DNA from: Melitaea cinxia
Lineage: Eukaryota > Arthropoda > Insecta > Lepidoptera > Nymphalidae
Length of the DNA: 64,000 nt
Assembly (NCBI RefSeq): GCF_905220565.1
Contig: NC_059417.1
Location: 3,852,369-3,916,368, forward strand
Direction of reading: 5' to 3'
In this document: positions 43,990-56,115 of the stretch, one piece after another
How positions within the stretch are numbered: the first letter of the stretch is position 1
How the letters are laid out: the number at the start of each line of letters is the position of its first letter
Translations under genes and position numbers: made by a program
Notes under the pieces: model-generated
The model's input: only the letters and a program-made list of their open reading frames with translations
Told to the model about the DNA's origin: nothing
Database searches by the model: none

Positions 43990-44262
43990 TGTGTTTGCTC
44001 GCAAACGAAAAAAAAACTTACTTCAAATACATCGACAAGTAATTCAACGTAAGTAAACGTAAAAAATTAACAAACGAACTAGTCGTCACTACGATTTTCG
44101 AGGGTTTCCTTCGATTTTAATGGGATTCCATCATCAGATCCTGGTTTCCTTATCATAGTAACACACTTTGGATATCTCCTTTCCAACAAAAAAAAGAATG
44201 ATTAAAATCGATTCATAAACGACGAAGTTATCCCCGAACATACATTAAAAAAAAATACATTC
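43990..44262 (+). mobile_element. HINE-A copy, subfamily B
   Basis: Perfect arm GTTTGCTCGCAAAC near 43992 and the B core 'gggattccatcatcagatcc'. The last 3' block is lost. Confidence 0.8.
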
Positions 44263-44942
44263 TTTAGAGTGACTTACTTAATAAGATTAAAACTTAATTA
44301 ATAAGATCATTTTTATACCGCTACGCTTTACGCTTACTTACGCCTTTATACGGCTTTATTAAAAAGTGCTTCCTAAAGAATTAAAGAAATATATATACTC
44401 TTTTACACGATCGTAAATATCATAACTTGAAATAATTACTATTAACAAAACAATACACAATTACAATCATCAGAAATAACTAATTACAGTCAACAATTAT
44501 TCTACGAGTAAACTAAACTTTGAAGAACTACTTGCGTAAGATCCATTCGTAACAATAAGATTTGTAATTCGCAAAAACCTATACACCATAAAACGTGGGA
44601 TTTCAGATCTATGGCGAATCATGTAACCGTGGTTATGTCATAGTGAGGTACATCAATTGTATGTAATTATCGATGTTATCAGTCAACCTCTCGATACTAT
44701 CTGGGTAAGTCGATCGAGCAGTGTTGTAACCTATTGTATTATCGATGAAATTATTACAGGTCGATGCTTAAATTAATTACTACAGTAACTAAACTTATTG
44801 TTTGAGATTGATTTTTAATGTTAATTCTTGATTAATCCTTTGATATTACCGACTTTTAATTACTTATAGTTGTTGTTAACGATGTCAATTTTTTGTGAGT
44901 ACATAATGGTATGTAATCGTTTCAAAATTTTGTATTTAGAAG
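44263..44942. other. AT-rich stretch, no gene seen
   Basis: Nothing supported. Confidence 0.4.
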
Positions 44943-45220
44943 ACTAGTGGTCGCTCAGTGGTTGAAATTCGACCACTGGGCGTTCTGTTGTGAATGACTA
45001 CTGTTATAATAAATATAAGAGTATATGTGCGTTTGTGTGTCAAATGCATGGTAGTGTGTGTAATGTTTATTTATTGATTCAGTGTATTTTTATGCATAAT
45101 TTAAAAAAAACAGCATTCTGCACTCCTTCTCTACTATAAGTGTGCGAAATTTCACACTCCTCGGTCCTTGTAATTTTCGTAGAAAGGGCTACAAAGTTTT
45201 TGCAACACGTATTGATATAG
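44943..45220 (-). repeat. Repeat M, copy 2
   Basis: Reverse complement is colinear with 28593-28947 but lacks an AT-rich internal segment of roughly 80-90 bases. The end 'actagtggtcgctcagtgg' plus 'ttgaaattcgaccact' forms a short imperfect hairpin. Confidence 0.8.
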
Positions 45221-45843
45221 AGATTATATTTTAAATAATTCCTAAGTATACCAAATACACAAGTCGCAGCTAAACCAATTGCTTATATGAAGTAGCGTTG
45301 TATTTTTTTAAATCCTATTCTTAATTACGATACTGTAGTATATATACTATAGGTAATGAAGACGGCGATGATGTCTTCAACATTATATTAAGAATTTTCG
45401 AAAAACAGCCAATCATAAATAAAGCGAGACGCCTTGAAAACCAATAAAATAACGACGAAGGCTATAAAATCAAAGTTACGATGTATTATCACATAAGGAA
45501 GTTGAACGCTCTCGGATCTTGGTTGTTTTCATTCAAATAATTTACGTGAACGTATAAAATATGGTGAAATTAAATCTAATTACAGAAGAGCCCTAAAGAG
45601 GCATAGTAATGGGCAATTACGTGTGGGCGTTTGAACTTTCCGAAATCCTTTTCGAGTACAGATTTGACTAATGGATTAATAAAATATTATTGGATTTATG
45701 GTTAGATTTAGACGACTTATGACTACAATCGATATGGACTGTAAGAGCTATTGAGAATAAAGGTTTTTTTTAAAGATCTGTGGCGGCAAAAAAAGCACGT
45801 TTCGCCTTTCGAACGGTTATCGTAACCTATGTAGGATGTAAAG
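45221..45843. other. No gene seen
   Basis: AT-rich with no open frame of note. Confidence 0.4.
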
Positions 45844-45855
45844 CCAGGAGTATCA

Positions 45856-47328
45856 TCACTCACTTCATCCTGTCGCCATCCACTGCTGGACATAGGCCTC
45901 CACAAGTTCACGCCAAAAATGGCGTGAATTCATGCGTGTTGCCCATAGTCACCACGCTGGGCAGGCGGGTTGATGACCACAGGGCTGATGACGCTTCACA
46001 CACTGCTGGGGCAAAGCCATTGAGAAACATGGTGAGGCGCTCGCTGTATCACTTGATATCTCGAAGGCCTTCGACAGGGTTTGGCACGCAAGTCTCCTTA
46101 GCAAACTTCCTGCTTACGGCATCCCTGCTGACTTTTGTAGCTGGATTTCAGACTTTTTGAGTGAACGGTCGATCAGAGTGGTCGTGGACGGCTGCTCCCC
46201 TCAAGGTTCTGTTCTCTCTGCAACTCTTTTCCTGCTCCATATTAACGACATGCTACGACCAGGCATTGTTGGATACGCAGATGACAGTACGATTGTTGAG
46301 AGATATTTGTCCAGCGCAAAAGACAGAAGGGACGTAATACGTTCTCAGAGAGAGGCCATGGTGGAACGAACAAATTCAATATGGGGCAAGTATCCCAATG
46401 GGGTGATTGCAACCTGGTCACGTTCAACGCCGCCAAAACGCAGGCCTGTTTATTCTCCACCAAACGGAGTCCTTTCAACTTGACTCCTACTTTCCGTGGT
46501 ACACCTGTCCCTGTGTCCGATACCCTCGACCTCCTTGGCATAGAGTTGAATTCTAACCTCAACTTTGGCAATTACATTGAGTCCAAAGCGCAAACTGCGG
46601 CCAGAAAGCTTGGCATCTTAAATAAGGTTAAGCGATATTTCACACCTAAACAGCTTCTTACGCTATACAAAGCTCAAATCCGATCGTGCATGGAATATTG
46701 TAGTCACTTGTGGGATGGCTCAGCTAAATATCAACTCGCCACACTGGACTCAGTGGAACGCAGAGCCAAGCGGCTTATCGGTAATGCCAGTTTGGTGAAA
46801 TCTCTTCATACTCTGGCTCACCGAAGAAAGATTGCCAGTCTAACGGTCTTTTACAGGTTGTACTTTGGAGAGTGTGCCCTGGAGCTGCACGAGCTCATAC
46901 CCCCATCTCCTTTCTTCCATCGGACTTTCAGACGTACCGCAGGCTTTCATCCCTACCTGATTGATATACCTTTCATACGTACAAAGCGATTCGAATCATC
47001 TTTTTTAATGCGCACAGCCAAGGAATTGAATTCCCTGCCGGCGTCTGTATTTCCGAGTTCATATAACCCGAACATGTTTAAAGCGCGAGTGAACAGGCTT
47101 CTTCTGGGCGAACTCGCTCCATTTTCGACCTCGTCTGTGCTCTAGAGCTAGACTGAGGTCAAGAGTAAGCCCATATCGTAATAAAAAAAAGGGCTGACTT
47201 TATCGCACCGACGACACTGCTGCCCGTCTTCGGCCTGTGTATTTCAAAGCCAGCAGTTGGATGGTTATCTCGCAATCGGTCGGCTTTTTAAGTTCCAAGG
47301 TGATAGTGGAACTGTGTTATCCCTTAGT
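45856..47328 (-). mobile_element. SINE-R copy split by a LINE, 12-bp duplication
   Basis: CCAGGAGTATCA lies at 45844-45855 and 47329-47340. Tail part 45856-45988 and head part 47190-47328 form one SINE-R when the LINE is removed. The head is truncated at 'gactaagggataacacag'. Confidence 0.9.
45989..47189 (+). pseudogene. Jockey/CR1-group LINE reverse transcriptase, 5' truncated
   Basis: Translation opens in the RT palm. LDISKAFDRVW (motif A, about 46050) carries the first catalytic Asp, PQGSVLSATLF (46200) is motif B and GYADDST (46270) holds the catalytic Asp pair. The thumb and C-terminal region follow, with [20 protein letters not shown]-like [27 protein letters not shown] and RRAKRLIG, ending near 47145 with [12 protein letters not shown] one-base frameshift lies near 46380, separating motif C from SQWGDCNLV. 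Endonuclease and ORF1 are missing. The element ends in an A-run (47183-47190). GGGCTGA flanks it (45982-45988 and 47191-47197), a target duplication within the host SINE. The exact clade is not certain. Confidence 0.9.
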
Positions 47329-47450
47329 CCAGGAGTATCACGTTTATACTAAATTCCTAACCCTGTTATCAACTCAGAGCATCCACAGGAGCTTCACTTA
47401 TTTGTCTTACCACCAGAACTTAAGACTGAATCTTAGAGTTATTATTATTT

Positions 47451-47519
47451 CAGTGTGATAATCTGTGGATTTGAAATACTACCCCAGTCGGGCTGTTCCA
47501 GATTTTGAGTGAGATAATT
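47451..47519 (+). mobile_element. SINE-C 3' fragment
   Basis: 'gaaatactaccccagtcggg' and 'ctgttccagattttgagt' match the 2061 copy. Confidence 0.6.
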
Positions 47520-49931
47520 CTTACTGTTTAAATACTAAAACACTAATCTTGAAATAAAATCATACTCAAATAAAAAAAGAATACGTCGTATTTGTAATAT
47601 TGATTTTTTTTCTCCTCTTTATATTTCAATATTTTTATACCCTTGTTTTCAGTGATAATTAAGCAGTAATTTTATCGAAAAAATGATAGAAAATAGTAAA
47701 AAAACATACTTTAATTTATTATAATATGAGTTAGTATATAAAAAAAACAAATATCTTATTTATAACATATGTACAATCATTGCATAATATATTACATTTA
47801 TTACGTATCATTCGATATAGACGGTTCTAACGGTGCCGGTGGGAAACAATTGAAATTTCTCGTTAAAAATATAGAACACTTGCGAATTATATGACTACTT
47901 AACTATTGGTAATGAAATATTAAATTATTTCTAATGAACGAACAGACACACTTCAGTTTTATTGCTTTGTTATATTTCTCAAGATGTATTATTATTAAAA
48001 TATAAATTACGTTGGAACCAATTCCGTTTATGTTTAAAATGTACTGGTGATGTTTATTCGCATTACAAAGCGTTTTACTACGAAATAAAATCCGTAGCAT
48101 ATCGAGTATCTAAGGGAAGAATGAACAGGCACGGATTAGGAAACGGATTAAGGGGCGATTAAGTTTATGGTTCATTTTCTTCTGTATTTTCTAAATGTAT
48201 ATAAAATGCTTATAAACAGTAATGCTTCTAATTTAATCGTGAGACGTAAAATTAAATATTATATTCTACTCTAAATGAAATTCAGCAGTGCAAGTATAAT
48301 GTAATGTAATTAGGGTTCCTCTATTTCGTACTGGTAGACAAGAATTTACAACTAAGAAGTTATCCCAAGACACAACTTTATTCACAATATTTTCTTCCAA
48401 GCAAGGTAAAGAAATTGGTCAAAAAAGGTTCTAGAGTATTCTTCGCCAACGCCGCGTCAAGTAAACAAAATCAATCGGACATGGTATACAATAAGAACTT
48501 ATTGTTTAACGTCACATAAACGACGATTTGAAACCCCATTGTTCATAATTTATCAACCAATGACGAGTTGAAGGTCGTATTTTGACAATAGATATTCATT
48601 AAACAGTAAAATGGGTTGTTTGTTGACAGTAAATATTTTAATAATAATTCCGCCCCTAACTTATTATATGATATATGATATGATGATGCCCCTAACTTTA
48701 TAATGATTTTTTTTTAAATGACAAGACGTAATTTTAGTAATTAAAAATTAAATAAACGTTTTTCTGTTTTATTAAAAAAAATATCTTTAACCCTGATTAT
48801 TATTGATAAACATCTCATAAATATATTTTTAATGATTTCAAAGGTAGTACAGGGTAAGGAAGAATTTTTATTTGTAAATTATGATGAATTATTTTACTAG
48901 TACAAAGAGAACTGTAGAATTAGTAGAAATTTTTAGTTAACCTTTAACCTACAGGTGTTGTTAGAAAATTTAATACGAAACCTGTCAAATTGAAACGGCA
49001 ACTAAAGTTGCGTCAATGTCACTTCAATTGCAAATTTCAATGAAGTAATACAATTGACGATTACAATTGATTGTTTCGGTTTTTTGACATTTCAATAAAC
49101 TTTGACGCACTGATTAACAAATTTATTAATCATTAAATTGTTTAATTACCTTTACGTAAAAACTGCTAACGATATATTATAGGTATATGAGCGACAAAAG
49201 AAATCATAAAATAAGTTTAAAAGTTGGTCCTAAAGGTCTAGTAAATAGAATTTTGTCGCCGAAATGTATTTACGCGCTTATCTTCCAAACGATTGCACGA
49301 ATTTGAATAATTTTTCTATTTCGAGTTCGTTATTGTCAGGACAAGTTTTGTGACAAAATAGCGGTACAAAGTCCGCCGTGTCAAGTAAATAATAAATAAA
49401 CAATAATAAGGAATTTTCTATATGTCTCTAACACTATTATTAATTATAATAAAATGGAATAACTCATAATACATAAAGGTAGTGCTTTCAATACACCGTA
49501 ACAAATACACTAACGAACGAAGGAAAATTATTTCTCAGACATCCACGCATTACTAATTACATGCACCTATCACAGGGCTGCCAACTGATACATTTTAAAC
49601 TAGTTGTGCTCAGTGGTCTCACCCGCGGTAATTTTAAGAAAAAAGTGTGTGTGTCAGCTCCTACGTATGACTGTAAATTACCTACTCCTTCAGATCGACT
49701 GTCTCAATAGGCACAAAAAAGGCTTACTAATCTAAGAAAAAGATTAATACCATATCAAATGGTAAATAAACGAATCAAATACCAACCAAAATACAAACCC
49801 AATAGGGTACCGATAGATGGCGTTACGAGAAACGTAACGAGGTCATTCGTACAGTAAATTTTGCTCCTCGTATTTTTTTCATACCGGGGGCCTTATATGA
49901 AAATCGATTCTTAAGGAGTAAACTCCAAAAA
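47520..49931. other. AT-rich stretch, no gene seen
   Basis: About 2.4 kb. A GCGTCAA/TTGACGC pair (49012 and 49100) and an 'attttgtcgcc' / 'gtgacaaaat' pair (about 49251 and 49351) hint at decayed inverted-repeat elements, but I cannot define boundaries. Confidence 0.35.
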
Positions 49932-50095
49932 TGTACTAAAAATCTCAGAAACTACTGGTAAGAAATGTAAAATTCTTTCCGTGTTGGATAGTCCATTTAT
50001 CATAGAAGGCTATATAATATAATTAGTAGTTATTTTTTTTCTCAAATTAACTCGGTTGAAACCGCGCGACACAGATAGTAACTAGTATAATGTTG
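49932..50095 (+). repeat. Repeat E copy, diverged
   Basis: 'aaaaatctcagaaactactg', 'ttctttccgtgttggatagt' and the end 'gaaaccgcgcgacacagata'. Confidence 0.6.
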
Positions 50096-51836
50096 ATAGT
50101 GACAACCCTGAACCATTATTCAGTATGCATCCAAGTAATCTGAACCAGCATTGACCATCAGTCAAGCCGTGTAATCTATCAAGTTGCGGAATTTACGCGT
50201 CGGCCAAGGAAGCATTTTCGTGTTCCCTCTCGAGCGAGTAATGTTACTTGAAGCGAATTTAATAATAGTGGCGCCAGGACTTTTGTTTCTTTTGGAGTAA
50301 GGAAGTTTTATATCGGTGCTTTTTTTAAATGTCTAATTTTACATGTGTAATTGTTATAAAAAAAATCACTTAGATACTACAGTTCTTCGTTTATACCCAT
50401 GGTTTTTAGCGTAATACAATTTATATTACCGTTAATTTTGGAGTAATAAAGCATATTCAAATATAACTTGTTAAGTATAATTGCTAAAATTTTTAAAAAT
50501 AAAACAGTTCTCCCGTCACCATGGTTGCTGTAAAGTATTCGAAACGGCGGGCATAACTATAAATACCTAAAAAATCGCAAAAAAAATCCGAAAAATTTGT
50601 TTCGTTATAAAAAATAAAATAATTTGAGCTTATGACACTTTTAGCTGTGAAAATCTACGTGTAAAATTCTTACATAATTAATGATTTCAGAGTCCTTAAC
50701 ATTTTCTTACTATTTTTAAAAGCCGTTCCAGTTTAATAAGTATTATTAATTATCTGAAGGTTTACAACAAAACCAAAAGGCTTATCAATAACAGGGCGGC
50801 TACTGGCAATCAAGCGTCTAGGCATTTATAAAAAATAAATAAAGTACAACAAAAATATATCTTCCTACAAGATAATAAAAACGCAATGCTGTAATTTATG
50901 TGTTATCTGTCGATTCCCGCAAAACCAGTGATTAGGAATTCATTAATAAACATAGAATAAGAACTGAGGATTCTTTTCACACGCCACCTTAACTTACGTA
51001 TCAATCGACGCAATAATACTACGCCATCTTGCAACTTTAGTCTCAATTTTGTAATAATAAGTATTAAAATATTACCAGAAAGAATGGTTGATGACAAAAT
51101 TAATTACCAAAAAGAGCATTCCATCGCAACCTCTAGATAATATCAACAGCCTCAAGCGCGTAAAACCAAGGATTTTCATACAATTAAAATGACGTGGGAA
51201 CACATTTTGTGATTGTTTATTGTTGTAAAAACAATTGTAAGTAGGAAACAGTCCTAAAGATGCTAAGTGAGGTCAGCGGGTACTATGCGATTTGATGTTG
51301 AAGTGGGATTTATTTAATTATATCTACGTGATCATTTTGAATTTCGCGTCAAATTTAACGCAAAATGTTTGCCACTTAAATAAAAACAGTTGTTTAAGTG
51401 ATACACAAACACACAAGAAAGAACTGGACGTATCCTGAAATTTAGGTATTCCTGTGGATGAAAATAATAATCAAGAAGAAGTGAAGTTAATTACAGTGAA
51501 GTGTTGAGTGAAATGTAATAACCAATTCAGTTTACATAAAGTTCATATATATAATTATATTATACTCTAGAATGAGCAATAATTTAGCAATGATTTATTA
51601 AGCAGAACTCCGAATGCCGGTTTAAGAATTGAAATGTTTCACAATAGCGTTTTCGTATCACAACCAAAACAAAACATAAAAAAAAAAACTAAAAAAAAAA
51701 TCACCAATATTTACCATATCTTCTTTTTCATTAACTTCTAGATTTTTTATATATTTGTTAAGATCTAGCCAATAAACGTCGAAAAAAATATGCTTCTTGT
51801 GTTGTTGGTTTTTAAGCTTGTTTAATTTTCATTTTT
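50096..51836. other. No gene supported
   Basis: Includes less AT-rich patches at 50105-50290 and 50510-50560 (the latter with 'cccgtcaccatggttgctgt'). Neither has an open frame. The rest is AT-rich. Confidence 0.35.
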
Positions 51837-52158
51837 AACAGACTTCAAAAAAGGAGGAGGTTACTCAATTCGACCGTATATATACATACATATATATATT
51901 ATGTATGGTCGGGGATAACTTCTTCGTTTATGAACCGATTTTGATAATTTTTTTTTTGTTGGAAAGGAGATATCCCAAGGGTGGTACCATCATAGGGAAA
52001 CTAGGATCTGATGATGGAATCCCAGAAAAATCGAGGGAAACCCTCGAAAATTGTAGTGACGACTAGTGCGTCTATTAATTTTTTTCGTCTACTTACGTTG
52101 TATTACTTGTCGATGTAATTGAAGTCGGTTTATTTCGTTTGCGAGCAAACACAATTAT
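51837..52158 (-). mobile_element. HINE-A copy, subfamily B, full length
   Basis: Both diagnostic ends are present: 'acagacttcaaaaaaggagg' and, at the other side, 'ttgaagtcggttt' with arm GTTTGCGAGCAAAC (52137-52150). It is the most complete B copy. Confidence 0.9.
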
Positions 52159-52409
52159 TATGAGTTGTCGTCTTAGAGGCCGTAGTAACATATTCTTTAA
52201 ATTTTACCGGTCTACCTAAAGCAGTTACAAAGACATAGCCTTGTGACAGTTTGCAAGGTTACCATCTTTAGACTACGAAACTATAAAGAAAGACCGCCGT
52301 AAGTTAAATACACCTTCATATATCAACATATAAGATATTCAACAAACCACATACAATTAGTCGTTATTTAAATGCGCCTATAAATAACGTTATTCAATAG
52401 TCCTGCAAT

Positions 52410-52532
52410 GTTTTCTCAACGAGTCTCCATACGTCTACTAACATCGCTCTGGGCTCCACTCGTCGTGTTGGCTTCCCGGCCGACGTGCAAAGGGTTGAGT
52501 TGACCTCGGGCTGGATGTCTATGTCACTAGCG
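52410..52532 (+). repeat. Repeat N, copy 1
   Basis: 'gtctactaacatcgctctgg', 'cgtgttggcttcccg', 'acgtgcaaagggttgagttg' and 'cactagcg' recur at 54261-54393. GC-richer than the flanks. Family unknown. Confidence 0.6.
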
Positions 52533-52565
52533 TTTAGCGTGCCTTTCGGATAAATTCTTTAGAAA

Positions 52566-52690
52566 TAATAATAATACTTTATTTCAGACTAAATTTTAAG
52601 TCCATATTGGGTTTGTACAACAAAACAAAATTAAATTAAAAAATCAATAAGTAAAAATAAAATTAAATAAATATTATAATAATAAATAAA
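52566..52690 (-). repeat. LINE 3'-end-like fragment (family L)
   Basis: Reads in reverse ...AATATGGACTTAAAATTTAG and ...AATAAAGTATTATTATT, close to 37828-38060. Confidence 0.6.
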
Positions 52691-53154
52691 TATACGCACC
52701 TTAATAAAACTAAAGTGTGTTATAAAATTCTAAAACAAAAAAGGAATAGAAAGACGGGAGAATTCGTGGATTCTTTTTGTCTGAAATAAACTTTTTTTGA
52801 TACTTTTTAAAATAGCAGTACTGATTTTGAAGACTTTTCTGGTGAGATGAGGACTTTTGGGTAGTATTAACTGCATGAAGTAAACTAAAAATAATAGCTT
52901 TGAATGTATTTAAGCAATTATTTATTTAATTTGAGTTTTCATGTCATACAAAGGAGGTTCCAATCACATATTCTTCTCAATATTATTGAAACTCACCAAC
53001 AGCGTGAAATATCTATTACTCGAACCCTAAGGCATTTGTTTAACAACGCAATAGTATTGTGGTCAGTTATAGTATTATTTAATGCAATTACTTAGCGGCG
53101 AGATATTTTGAACCATTGAAGAATACATATTGTTTTTAATAACACTTATTGTTA
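52691..53154. other. AT-rich stretch, no gene seen
   Basis: The open frame at 52904-53095 has no motif. Confidence 0.35.
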
Positions 53155-53361
53155 TCTAATACTAGCAACCCGCCCCGGTTTTGCACGGTTGCAAAAATTG
53201 TCAGTGTTCCTCTACTATATTATACATGTATTATACATATAAACTTTCCTCTGGAATCACTCTATTTACTAAAGAAAACCGCATCAAAATCCGTTGCTCA
53301 GTTTTAAAGATCTAAGCATACAGACAGCTGAAAGCGACTTTGTTTTATACTACTATGTAAT
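53155..53361 (+). repeat. Repeat P copy
   Basis: Starts 'tactagcaacccgccccggt' and 'tttgcacggttgc', contains 'aaaaccgcatcaaaatccgt' and ends 'gaaagcgactttgttttata'. I know this pattern as a common lepidopteran interspersed repeat. It abuts repeat D. Confidence 0.65.
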
Positions 53362-53628
53362 GATATAAAATTCTCTTGACACATTGTTAGGGGCCAAACT
53401 CCTCCGAAACGGCTTGACCGGTTCTTATGAACATTTTTGTGCATATTTGATAGGTGTGAGAATAAGTCGTACAGTCTGTTTTAAGCCCCTAAGCTATAAG
53501 GGTGGCCCATGCCAGATTTTTTTTCCGATTTTTTTATTTACAACCCTAAAATTTCACCCTTCTACCACCAATCCCTATTTGTTTATAGCGTTTAGCGGTA
53601 AAACAACGTTTGCCGGGATAGTTTAGTA
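53362..53628 (+). repeat. Repeat D copy
   Basis: 'atataaaattctcttgacac' to 'agcgtttagcggtaaaacaa' plus 'cgtttgccggga', colinear with 34828-35170. The open frame 53384-53626 lies wholly in the repeat and is not a gene. Confidence 0.8.
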
Positions 53629-54260
53629 ATTGTACAAGTTCGTTTTAGTTTTATTGCGTTTCATTTTCAACACATTTGTAAGTTATTCAGAAAAGTTCCA
53701 TTAGTTTTGTTTTATTAATCTCAAGAAACATTTTCGAAAATATATTCTGCTACATATGTTTATAAAAATAGTGCCTTCATTTTCTTCTCTATTGTTACAC
53801 TTTAAGCAAAAATATGTTATAAAAATTCTTACGTTATGTATACAACGAACCAGTTACCTTTTCATTTATGTACAGTTCTATTATCTGAGTTTTACAACAT
53901 AACATATTAACAACGGTTAAGCGTGAAGTCAGCTGCATTATATTAAAGTTCTACGTGACATCACTAGACATACGAGTTCCGATCTAATTATACTCAGTTG
54001 CTTTACATAAAATATCTCTCAGTAATTTTAAAAATAAATTTAAGAATTTTTCTTCGCTCTGACAAACTTCTAGAACTATTTAAATAACTTTCAATCTAAC
54101 AAACTACCGCTTTTCTTCAAGGTTTGTTAAATACAGTTATTGCGAAGAAAACTCAACGAAATACGTGTAGTTTTCTTACCGAGCAAATGTGTACTTGACA
54201 AATACTCACTCGGCTTAAATTACTGTGTCTCGAACGTTTTCAGAAAACGCCTGTTCCGAG
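53629..54260. other. AT-rich stretch, no gene seen
   Basis: Nothing supported. Confidence 0.4.
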
Positions 54261-54393
54261 AGTTCTGCGGCATCTCAATACGTCCATTAGCAGTGCTCTG
54301 GGCTAGCAACTAGCCGTGTTAGCGTTTCAACTTGACGTCAAATGGGTTGAGGTGACCTCGGGCGAGGACTGTATAAGTGTAGAGAGACTAGCG
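54261..54393 (+). repeat. Repeat N, copy 2
   Basis: 'cgtccattagcagtgctctg', 'cgtgttagcgtttc', 'aaatgggttgaggtgacctc' and 'gactagcg' match 52410-52532. Same strand, about 1.85 kb apart. Confidence 0.6.
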
Positions 54394-54495
54394 ATTTTAT
54401 AAGCTTTGACGAAGATATTTGAGTAGCCGTGATTGTATAATTATTATAGAACATATGGTTACGTTAGTTGTAATTGAAAGACTACAAGATTAATT

Positions 54496-54849
54496 ACTGT
54501 AGATGTGTGTCTGTGTGGCTACGGTACTAAAGAATATAGCCACCCCTCTCTTTCCGTGGTTGTCGTAAGAGGCGACTAAGGGATAACACAGTTCCGCTAC
54601 CACCGTGGAACTTAAAAAGCCGACCGGTGGCGAGATAACCATCCAACAACTGGCTTTGAAATACACAGGCCGAAGACGGGCAGCAGCGTTTTCGGTGCGA
54701 CAAAGTCAGTATTGCGGTCACCAACCCGCCTGCCCAGCGTGGTGACTATGGGCAAAACCATGAGTTCACGTTATTTTTGGCGTAAACTTGTGGAGTCCTA
54801 TGTCCAGCAGTGGACTGTATAGGCTGTAATGATAATGATGATGATGATG
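54496..54849 (+). mobile_element. SINE-R copy, full length
   Basis: AAGATTAATT (54486-54495) and AAGAATAATT (54850-54859) are probably the two halves of an aged duplication. Head 'tgtggctacggtac', tail (GAT)n. The open frame on the minus strand (54527-54724) mirrors that at 6205 and is incidental. Confidence 0.85.
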
Positions 54850-54859
54850 AAGAATAATT

Positions 54860-55489
54860 GATACTAAGTTTTTATTTTTATGTTTTAAATTTGTTTCAAA
54901 ATGTAATACTTGTTAAGTACAAGCAATTTCACATACGTAAGGCACTTATAAATATTTGCAAATTCGACGGAGAATGATGAATTGAACAGAGTAACTTTTT
55001 AGTATTTACCATTTATAGGTAAAACTCTTCGAAAGACTGATATCAACATTTTCTAGCTTACACCAAACGGCATATCCAATCCAAGACTACCATATTCGTC
55101 AACGATGATACCCGCTCGTACCGAGCATGGCATGTGTCTAACAAATAAAGATTTATTACAATATAAACTCTATGACGTTAGTATAAAGAATTTTAATTGT
55201 CTGAAATAAATAAATTATGCGTCTAGTAGCAAGGTTGTATGCATATATTAATTGTGATGCCTCCAATTTGTATTCAACGCGTTAAGGACCTACTTTGTAC
55301 GATTTTATTGGATATAATTTTTTATTATATTACGTGCTGGCTACTTACATATATAATTTATGAGTAATTGAAGTTTGAACGGTAATAAAATTCTTGTTTT
55401 TTAAATGAGTTTAAGAAAAATAATTTCAAGCAAGGAGGTTAGTTTTACTTTTTTATTTTAGTTTTTTAGTTTTATATAATACCGCAGGC
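54860..55489. other. AT-rich stretch, no gene seen
   Basis: Nothing supported. Confidence 0.4.
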
Positions 55490-56115
55490 TGATTGGTTTA
55501 ATACTAGTTATTTTTCCTACATGCTCCCTTACACAATTAGCCCCGGCCTCCACAAATTGAGTAAACTTTTTACGATTAATTCATACACCTATTGATTTTC
55601 TGTTTTAGGTATAAAGTGGATAGTACTTATAAGTAACAAATAAAAAAGAGCATTATTAAATCAAGCAATTTCATAACATAATCGGATTTTTATTAGGTGT
55701 ACATATTTATTTCCTACTACTATGCACAATTAGCCCCAGACTCCTAAACTAATACATACTTGAACGTATACAAACTTTTAATTAGATATTTGCACATGCA
55801 TTAATTGCTCGGTATATGTACTAATGGCAGTGAATAAAAAAAAAAAAAGCGTTAAGCCAAGAGATTACATAACAGCTCAATTTATTTTTGGTTTAGTTAT
55901 TTGCTGGCAACTCCTTTACACAATCAATCCTAGATTTCTCAACCAAATATTTTAGGTATACTTAAACTTGTATGTATAAACTTTTACCTTGTACATATAC
56001 ACATACAAATTATTATATATTATAGGTCCTATAGGTAGCAAACAAAAAAAGAGCATTGTTAAACAAAGCGATCTCATAACGTAGTTCGATTTGTAAGAGG
56101 CGTTCAATCAACTTG
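55490..56115 (+). repeat. Degenerate tandem triplication, about 195-205-bp unit
   Basis: Three units in order. 'cacaattagccccggcctcc' / 'cacaattagccccagactcc' / 'cacaatcaatcctagatttc' start at about 55532, 55725 and 55919. The later block 'aaaaaagagcattattaaat' / 'aaaaaagcgttaagccaa' / 'aaaaaagagcattgttaaac' recurs at about 55645, 55843 and 56046. The copies are well diverged, so the duplication is old. There is no open frame through it. Confidence 0.6.

Noticed and set aside
45780..46160. 126-codon frame
   Set aside because: Spans the SINE-R tail and the start of the LINE in mixed frame. Only the part after 46025 matches reverse transcriptase.
46242..46571. 109-codon minus-strand frame
   Set aside because: Antisense of the LINE reverse transcriptase.
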